A stretch of DNA of 64,000 bases from JANQFV01 sp964468185 (GTDB lineage Bacteria; Planctomycetota; Phycisphaerae; UBA1845; Fen-1342). The notes under the pieces were generated by a model. That model made no database searches, had not been told where the DNA came from, and saw only the letters and a program-made list of their open reading frames with translations. Every line of letters begins with the position of its first letter. Positions within the stretch are counted from its first letter, which is position 1. The DNA is taken from NCBI GenBank assembly GCA_964468185.1, contig CAYXTR010000007.1:97913-161912 (forward strand). The letters are read 5' to 3'. Shown here piece after piece: positions 42,240 through 50,036 of this stretch. The position numbers and the translations under genes are program-made.

Positions 42240-42843
42240 GTGAAGAAGGCGCTCGTCTGCTCGGTGTTGCTGATCATCTGCCTCGTGCTGTCGCAGATTC
42301 TGCCGTCGGCAGTTGGCACTGGCTAGGGCACGCTCGCCCACGTGCTGAAGGTGCTGATGATGGCGGCGTTGGCGTTCCTCACCAGCAAGCTGGTGAACGA
42401 GGTCGTTCCGATTCACATCGAGGTGCTGCTGCCGGGGTTCGTGCCGGGGTGCATGATCGCCCGGCCGAAGATGGCGAAGCGTGCCGAGGCGGCGGACCGC
42501 GCGAATGCGACGCATGGTCGTCACGACATCCTGGAGACGCCAGTTGAGAAGCGCGCCGCAACGACGATCTCGGCGATTCTCATGGTGCTAGTTGGGCTCT
42601 CGATGCCAGCGATCGCGGGCATGGCTGGCGGTCGCGATTGCGATTGGGCCGCGCGGCGAGGTCGGTGTGGTCGTATTGATCATCGCGCCATCAAATGGAA
42701 TCGGCGGGCCGATGATGACGATCGCGATGTTCTCGCTGGCACTGAACCTGCCGCTGGCTGGCGTATTCATCGTTGCTGTGAGGCGGTTGATTTCCACCGC
42801 CGAGCAACGGGCTCTGCCGGCTGGAACAGTCGCGATGGCGTGA
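42240..42843 (+). pseudogene. Decayed CPA2-type Na+/H+ antiporter
   Basis: Fragments of a Na+/H+ antiporter in two frames. In the frame of 42240: a hydrophobic start (VKKALVCSVLLIICLVLSQI), an in-frame TAG at 42324, then PIHIEVLLPGFVPGCMI and ETPVEKRAATTISA with VLVGLSMPAI. In the frame of 42592, from about 42622: AIAIGPRGEVGVVVL, then SNGIGGPMMTIAMFSLALNL and a last helix GVFIVAVRRLI. Intact relatives of this type have 400-450 residues or more, and here the segment between VGLSMP and the GPRGEVG helix is missing. It therefore carries a stop, a frameshift and at least one internal deletion. Its place next to nhaR suggests it once was an NhaR target. Family assignment is by eye. Confidence 0.65.
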
Positions 42844-42850
42844 TGGTGGG

Positions 42851-43276
42851 GGCCGCATGAGGGGGACCGAGTGCGCGGCCGGGACCGGGTGCTGGCGCGC
42901 TGCCGGTGCCCCGTTTGCCGTCATGGAAGGGCGTTTGCGATAATCCGTACCTTGATTGTGCTATTGGGGGTCGCTATCCTCGATATTGGAGCAATTGAGC
43001 TTTCGAAGGGATTGGAGCAGGTGGCGGATTATCGGAGCACGCCTTGCGGCAGTCGCTGGCGGCGAAGTCGGCATGACCAATCGCCGATGCTCCAGTAGAG
43101 CCGCCCGTAGCGCTGGTTATGGATTTCACATCTGATTCTTGCGATTGGAGCAGGCTGAGAACGGCATGGTGTGAACCCGCCGCATCTGTCGGCCACTTAC
43201 CGTGCCGCATCGAAATGGGACTGATGGTATCGCCCGGACGCCTTGATTGACGGCCGGGTCGCTCGGAGGTGAACAC
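42851..43276. other. Intergenic region with short repeats and a possible promoter
   Basis: About 425 bases after the antiporter relic. TTGATT (42952-42957) and TATCCT (42975-42980) with a 17-base spacer could be a promoter for the secreted protease gene, with a long leader. The word ATTGGAGCA occurs three times (42985, 43011, 43144), twice within a 12-base match. No protein is convincing. Confidence 0.45.
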
Positions 43277-45607
43277 GTGTTTAACGGCAACTGGATCTCA
43301 TTCTTCTATTGGGCTGTGATCGTACTCGTCCTGGCCGGTACGGCCGGCGCGCTGGGCGGTACAGGAGAGGCGCCGCCAGTGCTGGAGGTTCCGGCGGTGG
43401 ATGCAGCCGCGTTGGCCGCTGAGGACGCCGACCGCGAGGCCAGCGGCCTGCCGCCGCGGTTCGCCGTACCGTTTGAGGTGCTCGTCCGGCCCAGTGATGA
43501 TGGGGTTTGGAAGGAAGTTGACGAGAGCACGGACCGCTGGACGTTGCGCGTCCGCTCGGCGGGTGCCCTGTCGCTCAACTTCGGGTTCACCGCCTACGAC
43601 ATGCCGGCGGGTGGCGAACTGCTGATCTACGCGGCCGACGGCAGCCATCAGCAGGGTCCGTTTACTGCCGCGGATAACGAACTCCACGGTGAGTTGTGGA
43701 CGCCGGTGGTGCTGGCGGACGACGTCATCGTTGAGGTCACGTTGCCGAAGAAGGCCCGTGATCTGCTGATTCTGGAGTTGACGTCGATCAACGTCGGTTA
43801 TCGGTTCTTCGGTGAGAAGAGCGGGCCGGAGACGTCGGGCTGGTGCAACAACGATGTGATCTGCCCGGAGGGTGACGACTGGCGCGACGAAATCCCCTGC
43901 GTCGGCGTCATTTCGACCGGCGGCTCGACGTTCTGTACGGGATTCATGATCAACAACACGGCGGAGGATGAGACGCCCTTTTTCATGACCGCGCAGCATT
44001 GTGGTATCAACCAGGGGAATGCGTCGTCGCTCGTGGTGTATTGGAACTTTGAGAGCCCGGAATGCGGCATGCAAGGCGGCGGCTCGCTAGCGGACAACCA
44101 GACGGGGTCATATTACCGGGCATCGTATGGTGCGTCGGATTACACCCTGGTTGAACTGGATGACATGCCCAATCCGGATTGGGGTGTCACATACTGCGGT
44201 TGGGATCGCTCGGAAGATGATCCCATTACGGCGGTTGCGATTCACCACCCGTCCACGGATGAGAAGAGCATCAGTTTCGAATATGACCCCTGCACGACCA
44301 CGAGCTATCTGGGTACGAGCGTGCCGGGCGACGGCACACACATTCGCGTCGAGGACTGGGATGACGGCACGACGGAGCCGGGCTCGTCCGGTTCGCCGCT
44401 ATTCAATGAGAATCACCATGTCGTGGGGCAATTGCACGGCGGCTATGCAGCTTGCGGCAATGACCTCGCGGACTGGTATGGGCGGATTTCCGTGTCGTGG
44501 GCGCAGGGCCTGAGTCAATACCTGGACCCGGGCCAGACAGGCGCGCTGACGCTGGATACGCTGAATCCGGCTGCGGTCGGGCTGCGGGTGTCGCCAAACG
44601 AGATCTTCTATTCAGAAGGCGATCCCGGCGGCCCGTTCACGCCAGCCGTGAAGGCGTACGTGGTCGAGAACCAGGGCGAAGAGGGGTTTGATTATGAAGT
44701 TACCGTCGACGTGGACTGGCTGACCGTCAGTAACGGCAGTGGCTATCTGGCCGCCGGCGAGCAGGCGTTTGTGACCGTGGCGATCAACGATAACGCGAAC
44801 CACATGCCGGTCGGTGTTTACCCGGCGACGATCTCATTCGTGAACCTGACCACGCACGAAGGCGACACGACGCGGGCATCCGAGTTGCAGGTGGGCGTGC
44901 CGGTCGTGGTGTACGAGTGGAACATGGACACGGATCCCGGCTGGGACATGAGCGGCCAGTGGGCCTGGGGGCAACCGACGGGTGGCGGCGGCCAGTATGG
45001 TGGACCGGACCCGACGAGTGGCTACACGGGATCTCATGTGTGCGGCTACAACCTGTCCGGCGATTACACGAACGGCATGCCGGAGTTTCACCTGACCAGC
45101 GGTCCGATCGATTGTTCCGAGCTTTCGCAGGTCTCCCTGCGGTTCTGGCGCTGGCTGGGCGTGGAGCAGCCGTTGTACGACCATGCATACGTGCGGGTGA
45201 GCACGAATGGCACATCGTGGACGACGTTATGGGAGAATACGGACGATGTGACCGATATTGCCTGGCAGGAGCAGGTGTTCGACATCTCGGACATCGCCGA
45301 CGGCGCCGCGATGCTGTACCTGCGCTGGACCATGGGCACGACGGACAGCAGTTGGCGGTACTGCGGGTGGAATATCGACGACGTGCAGATCTGGGGCATT
45401 GTGCCGCAGCCCGCCGGTCCGGGCGATATGAACTGTGACGGCGTCGTGAGCTTTGACGATATCGCGGGGTTCATCACCGCGCTCGAATCGGAAGAGGCCT
45501 ATCAGTCCGCTTATCCCGATTGCGAGTGGCTGAATGGCGATCTGGACGCGGACGGCGTGGTTACGTTTGACGATATCGCGCCGTTTGTGGATTTGCTCGG
45601 CCGCTGA
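43277..45607 (+). CDS. Secreted Lys-C-like serine protease with dockerin-like C-terminus
   Basis: A 776-residue protein; I chose the GTG at 43277 because GGAGGTG lies 6 bases upstream. A signal peptide (about 1-28) and a propeptide-like domain (about 30-190) precede a trypsin-fold protease of the lysyl-endopeptidase type (about 195-430). The triad is H241 (MTAQHCG), D288 (SDYTLVEL) and S371 (EPGSSGSPLF); GSSGSP replaces GDSGGP, as is normal in Lys-C. VGQLHGG is also typical. Two beta domains follow (about 440-540; 545-712, resembling an MAM/jelly-roll with WDMSGQWAWG). The protein ends in a pair of EF-hand-like dockerin motifs (about 715-776; DMNCDGVVSFDDI, GDLDADGVVTFDDI). Cleavage after Lys is inferred from the family. 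Confidence 0.9.
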   Translation: MFNGNWISFFYWAVIVLVLAGTAGALGGTGEAPPVLEVPAVDAAALAAEDADREASGLPPRFAVPFEVLVRPSDDGVWKEVDESTDRWTLRVRSAGALSLNFGFTAYDMPAGGELLIYAADGSHQQGPFTAADNELHGELWTPVVLADDVIVEVTLPKKARDLLILELTSINVGYRFFGEKSGPETSGWCNNDVICPEGDDWRDEIPCVGVISTGGSTFCTGFMINNTAEDETPFFMTAQHCGINQGNASSLVVYWNFESPECGMQGGGSLADNQTGSYYRASYGASDYTLVELDDMPNPDWGVTYCGWDRSEDDPITAVAIHHPSTDEKSISFEYDPCTTTSYLGTSVPGDGTHIRVEDWDDGTTEPGSSGSPLFNENHHVVGQLHGGYAACGNDLADWYGRISVSWAQGLSQYLDPGQTGALTLDTLNPAAVGLRVSPNEIFYSEGDPGGPFTPAVKAYVVENQGEEGFDYEVTVDVDWLTVSNGSGYLAAGEQAFVTVAINDNANHMPVGVYPATISFVNLTTHEGDTTRASELQVGVPVVVYEWNMDTDPGWDMSGQWAWGQPTGGGGQYGGPDPTSGYTGSHVCGYNLSGDYTNGMPEFHLTSGPIDCSELSQVSLRFWRWLGVEQPLYDHAYVRVSTNGTSWTTLWENTDDVTDIAWQEQVFDISDIADGAAMLYLRWTMGTTDSSWRYCGWNIDDVQIWGIVPQPAGPGDMNCDGVVSFDDIAGFITALESEEAYQSAYPDCEWLNGDLDADGVVTFDDIAPFVDLLGR

Positions 45608-45627
45608 CGCGTATGCACGGGGCTGAC

Positions 45628-45681
45628 ATGAAACAAGCGGCGGCAATGCATCGTTACCCGGTGCGTTACCGCCGCTTTCAT
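45628..45681. terminator. Hairpin between convergent genes
   Basis: An interrupted inverted repeat (ATGAAAC-AAGCGGCGG with CCGCCGCTTTCAT) about 20 bases after the protease stop and 50 bases from the end of the convergent pseudopilin gene. Confidence 0.5.
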
Positions 45682-45731
45682 ATGCTGTCGAGCAGGTTCC
45701 GGTCCAACCAAGGCCGACCCTCCGGCCGACC

Positions 45732-46790
45732 CTACTCGAAGTTGTTCACGTCGTCGCCGGTGCCGTACTTGCCGTCCTTGCCGGGGGACATCAGTAGCAG
45801 GCCCTGCGGCTGGTTGGGGACGGCGGTGCCGCCCTGAGAGGTTTCGTAGGCTTCTTTATTCATGATGTAGTATGGCCAGGTCATGACGAAGCTCGCGGAC
45901 TCGGGCGTCAGGACAGTCTCCTGGTCGACTGGATCTTCGCTGCCGAAACTCGCGATTTTGTATTGGTTGGTGGGGTCTTCACCGCCGCCGAGGACACCCG
46001 CGAAATCCCACGGATCGATGCCTTCTTCGACAATGCCGGTAAAGAGGGCGTTGTCCTGCATCGTGTAAATGGCGGCGTCCGAGTCATTCATCATGCGCGC
46101 GAACGGCACGTTGGGGCGCTGCGCGAGGCGTGCGTTGGCGGCGTAATAGAGCACGGGGCGATTGAAGGCGTCGACGGCGACGAGTTGTTTGAGCGAGTCT
46201 TCCGTGGCTTCCGGCGGCGGAGACGCATTCGAGCCTTCAAGAATGAGGTGGCCGGGCACCTCGTCCGGGTCGGCCTCCGGATACATCAACTTCAAGCCGT
46301 CGCGCGGGATGTAGGGACCGGCACGGTCAATGGTCGAGACATAATCGTCGTCGGCATTGTCGTACCAGTGCTTCTGCTCCCAATTATCGGTGCCTTCTTC
46401 GAGGATGTCGCCGGGCACATTGCGCTTGGGCACGTAGCCCTTCTGGTCGCGACCAACAAGGTAACGGACCATCCACTGCGCGCCGTAGATGTGCTGCTCG
46501 CCGTCAAGCGTCTGGTCTTCGGCGGCGGCCGACGGGGGATAGCCGCCCGTCTTGCGGACATCTTCCTCGTTCTCGTTGCGGAACATCTCGAGACCGGACA
46601 TGAGCGCCTTGAGGGTCGACTTGGTCTGGAGGTTCTTGGCCTGGTCGCGGGCCGCGGACAACGAGGGCACGAGAATCCCGATGAGCATGGCGATGATCGC
46701 GACCACGACGAGCAGCTCAATCAGGGTGAACCCGCGTACACTCCGGGCGTCACTCGGAATCACATTGATTTCTGAGAAATAGTTATCCAT
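45732..46790 (-). CDS. Prepilin-type (type II secretion pseudopilin-like) protein
   Basis: A 352-residue protein; I chose the ATG at 46790 (AGGTGG 7 bases upstream). The prepilin peptidase site is RG/FTLIELLVVVAIIAMLIG, after an unusually long leader of about 19 residues (MDNYFSEINVIPSDARSVRG). A globular domain of about 300 residues follows, with helix SLSAARDQAKNLQTKSTLKA and regions listing table-like strands. By family knowledge such proteins in planctomycetes are minor pseudopilins or surface proteins. The prepilin peptidase and assembly genes are not in the window. Function unknown. Confidence 0.85.
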   Translation of the reverse strand: MDNYFSEINVIPSDARSVRGFTLIELLVVVAIIAMLIGILVPSLSAARDQAKNLQTKSTLKALMSGLEMFRNENEEDVRKTGGYPPSAAAEDQTLDGEQHIYGAQWMVRYLVGRDQKGYVPKRNVPGDILEEGTDNWEQKHWYDNADDDYVSTIDRAGPYIPRDGLKLMYPEADPDEVPGHLILEGSNASPPPEATEDSLKQLVAVDAFNRPVLYYAANARLAQRPNVPFARMMNDSDAAIYTMQDNALFTGIVEEGIDPWDFAGVLGGGEDPTNQYKIASFGSEDPVDQETVLTPESASFVMTWPYYIMNKEAYETSQGGTAVPNQPQGLLLMSPGKDGKYGTGDDVNNFE

Positions 46791-46989
46791 TATCATTCCA
46801 CCTGTGCGAGGATAGCTCTCGCGGTACTGCGGGCGCACATCGCCCGCCCACGTCTGTTCATTATGGTTGGTTCCACGTGTGGCGACAACCCACTGCCGGC
46901 ACTGGGAACCGTCCCGCGGCGGGTGATGCGGACGGATCCTGATCGCGGACATGCTGTAGTTGATAATGTGAAATCGGACGTTGGGGTGA

Positions 46990-49803
46990 CTACGGCTTTG
47001 CATCGAGGACGCGGGCGAGCGTTTCGCTGAGCTGTTTCACCGTGTACGGCTTGGCAACAACCCCGACGAACCCGTAAGCCGCATGGTCCGCCATCACCGG
47101 ATCGTGGCTGTAGCCGCTGCTCACGATGCCGCGTACGTTTGGATCGATCTCGCGCAGTTTGGCAATCGCCTCCTTGCCGCCCATTCCCGCCGGTACAGTG
47201 AGGTCAAGGATGACCGCATCGAACGCGCGCCCTGTTTCGAATTCCTGCTGGTATCGGGCGATGGCCGCCTCCCCGCTGACGACGGTCTCGACCTCGTACC
47301 CCAGGCGTGTCAATGCCCGGCGGGCGAGTTGCTGCACGACTTCTTCGTCATCCATCACGAGGATTCGGCCGCAGCCGGTCTGTGGGGCGTCGTGGCTCGG
47401 CGGTGGGGCGGTCGTGTGCTGCGGGTTGGCGGGTAGGAGAATATCAAACTGGCTGCCGGTCCCTTCCTGCGACCGCACGGTGATCAAGCCACCGTGTTTC
47501 TGCACGATCGAGTAGGCGATGGCCAGTCCCAGCCCGCTTCCACTCTGCTTGGTCGTGAAGCAGGGGTCAAAGACCCGCTCGAGGTACCGGGCGGGAATTC
47601 CGGTGCCGTGGTCCGCGATGGAGATCTGCACATAGGGCCCCGGCTGGAGTGCGGGGGACGCGTTGCTGTCGAGTTCGACATTCTGGAGGCTGACGCGAAC
47701 GATGCCGCCATCAGGCATGGCTTGTTGCGCGTTGATCACGAGGTTGTTGATAACCTGGCTGAGTTGGCCCGCGTCGGCCTCCACGGCCCAGATGTCGGGG
47801 GCGCACACAAACTCACTGCGCGCATTCGAGCCGCGCAACGCGAAGGTGACCCATTCCTGGATCTGCTGGCCGATCGAGACCACCTGTTTGACGGGCGCGC
47901 CGCCCTTGGAGAATGTCAGCAATTGCTGCGTGAGATCGCGGGCACGTCCGCCCGCCTCTTCGGTTTGCGACAGGATGGTATGCAACTCACTGTCCGGCGC
48001 GGTGGACAGCTTGGCGAGCGAGATATTGCCGAGGATACCGGTGAACAGGTTGTTGAAGTCGTGTGCGATGCCACCGGCCAGAAGACCAATCGATTCGAGC
48101 TTGTGCATACGACGCAGGTCTTTTTCCACCTGCTTGCGTTCGGTGATGTCGAGCGAGGTGAAGCAGGTGCCGGTGGCGGTTCCCAGGGCATCCAGCACGG
48201 GCTCAAAGCGCATCTCGAAACACCGCTCGACCCCGTCCGGCCCCGACAGCGAGCGCTCTGTGACGACTGTCTGACCTGCCAGGGCGGCCCGCAGATGTTC
48301 CCGTAGGCGTTCGTGTTGCTCTGGTTCGAGGTAATCGAAGATCGGGTCGCCGATACGCATCGCGCGCCCCGTCAGCATTCGAGCGATGTCCTGGGCCACG
48401 GCGTTGCAGGTACGAATCTCGCCGTCGCGCGAAAGCAGCAGGATGCCATGTGAAACACTGTTGAAGATGGCCCGCAGGGTTGCCTCGGAGTCGCGCAGCG
48501 CCTGTTCGGCGCGCGTGCGCTCGGTCACGTCACGCGTAACCGTGATGATCGCCGTGGCCGTGGCGTCGCCTTCATGAGCAACGAATTGGCTGGTCGTTTC
48601 CACCCAAAGCCACGCGCCGTTCTTGTGCTGCAGGCGGTACTCGAGACGAATGGGAGTGCCGGTATCCAAGGCCTCCTGCCCCGCACGAACCACCTGCTGG
48701 CGATCATCCGGATGGATGTTCTCATAGCCGTTGGTGCCCACCAGTTCATCCGGGGTGTAGCCCAGCAATGACTGCACCGCGGGTGAGACGTACAGTACCT
48801 CGCCATCGATACTGCTGCGCGCGATTACATCCGTCGCATGCTCGGCCAGCAGCCGATAGCGCGCCTCGCTCTCGCGCAGCGCGTCCAGCGACTTGCGCCG
48901 CTCGGTAATATCCTCAACCGCAATGACAATGCCCGTCACGTTGCCGGTCGCATCCTTCAACGCGTTCGCCGTGACGTTCAAATAGTACGACTCGCGCCGC
49001 AGCGTAGGATCATGGAACGGATAGCCCATGAGCATGAACGGCTCGCCTTCGGCCATCACCCGGCGATACAACTCTGCCAGGCCGCTGGTCTCGAGACTCG
49101 GAAAGCACTCAAAGATGTTCTTCCCCAGCACTTCCTCACGCCGTACGCCGGTCATCAGCTCCTGCCCGACGTTCCAGAGCTTGATCTTGAAGTCACGGTC
49201 TGCGACCCACACACCGATCGGGATACTCTCAATGACCATGCGGCTCAGTTCTTCCGAACGCCGCAGTGCCTCCGCATCCTCAGCTTGCCCCGTCAGGTCT
49301 CGAATCACCGCCAGAAGATGCGGCTTCCCGTGGTACAGAAACCGCTGACCCCGAACCTCGATCGGAAAACTCGAGCCGTCTTTGCGCATGTCCCTCGATT
49401 CAGCGTGAAACACAGCGTCGTCAATGGTCCCTGACCGGAACTGCTCAAACAGATGCCGGTAGTCGCCATGAACAATGCGCGCCCCCGTCAGTCCAATGAA
49501 CTCGTCGCGCGAATAGCCGTACAACGAGCACGCCGCCACGTTGGCATCCACGATCCGCCCGTCAAGATCAAACACCAGCAGCGCATCGGTTACCGAGTCA
49601 CGGATCTGATGTTGCTCCGCGACTTCTGCCCGCAGCCCTGCGCAGTCCTCTTCGAGTTGTCGGACACGCCCCTGCAACGTACGAGCCAATTGGCGCAGCG
49701 CGTCGCCGCTCAAACACTCAACGTCCGCTGCGGCGAGCGGCGCGCCCTCAGCCCCAACGCTGCGTTTCGCCTTGGACACGTTGCCGTCGTACCCGGAATC
49801 CAT
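46990..49803 (-). CDS. Second PAS-rich hybrid histidine kinase
   Basis: A 937-residue sensor without membrane segments. I chose the ATG at 49803 (GGAG about 6 bases upstream); the frame continues to 49899. Four PAS domains (about 65-172, 183-300, 313-430, 438-560) are followed by HisKA with H581 in AHDFNNLF, a HATPase domain (about 672-795; INNLVINAQQA, DHGTGIP, GSGLGLA) and a receiver (about 812-935) with phospho-acceptor D867. Organisation matches the kinase at 12694-15486, with similar HisKA (GG.AHDFNN) type, so the two are likely paralogues. No output regulator is adjacent. Confidence 0.92.
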   Translation of the reverse strand: MDSGYDGNVSKAKRSVGAEGAPLAAADVECLSGDALRQLARTLQGRVRQLEEDCAGLRAEVAEQHQIRDSVTDALLVFDLDGRIVDANVAACSLYGYSRDEFIGLTGARIVHGDYRHLFEQFRSGTIDDAVFHAESRDMRKDGSSFPIEVRGQRFLYHGKPHLLAVIRDLTGQAEDAEALRRSEELSRMVIESIPIGVWVADRDFKIKLWNVGQELMTGVRREEVLGKNIFECFPSLETSGLAELYRRVMAEGEPFMLMGYPFHDPTLRRESYYLNVTANALKDATGNVTGIVIAVEDITERRKSLDALRESEARYRLLAEHATDVIARSSIDGEVLYVSPAVQSLLGYTPDELVGTNGYENIHPDDRQQVVRAGQEALDTGTPIRLEYRLQHKNGAWLWVETTSQFVAHEGDATATAIITVTRDVTERTRAEQALRDSEATLRAIFNSVSHGILLLSRDGEIRTCNAVAQDIARMLTGRAMRIGDPIFDYLEPEQHERLREHLRAALAGQTVVTERSLSGPDGVERCFEMRFEPVLDALGTATGTCFTSLDITERKQVEKDLRRMHKLESIGLLAGGIAHDFNNLFTGILGNISLAKLSTAPDSELHTILSQTEEAGGRARDLTQQLLTFSKGGAPVKQVVSIGQQIQEWVTFALRGSNARSEFVCAPDIWAVEADAGQLSQVINNLVINAQQAMPDGGIVRVSLQNVELDSNASPALQPGPYVQISIADHGTGIPARYLERVFDPCFTTKQSGSGLGLAIAYSIVQKHGGLITVRSQEGTGSQFDILLPANPQHTTAPPPSHDAPQTGCGRILVMDDEEVVQQLARRALTRLGYEVETVVSGEAAIARYQQEFETGRAFDAVILDLTVPAGMGGKEAIAKLREIDPNVRGIVSSGYSHDPVMADHAAYGFVGVVAKPYTVKQLSETLARVLDAKP

Positions 49804-50036
49804 CGCTCCGGCTCCCAACCCGATATTCATACCAGTTCGCGCTAACAACACATTATAGCCGGCCTGAAACGGACTGCGGCCCGTAGGTACTATCGGCACA
49901 ATTTACCGGACCCCCAGTGCAAGTGCGGCGTTTTGCTGGCGGCGCGCCGCCACCCTGCATCGGACGCACACACAATCCACGCATCAGCGTGTGCGATGCG
50001 ACGTCTGTTCGCCAATCCCACCGACAGTCCGCGGAC

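Noticed and set aside
42342..42860. An intact gene of 172 codons in the antiporter relic
   Set aside because: Only its first half looks like an antiporter; the second half of the similarity is in another frame, so it is part of a pseudogene.
42871..43098. Possible small protein of 75 codons after the antiporter relic
   Set aside because: No ribosome site, Arg-rich ends and no recognisable motif; more likely non-coding.
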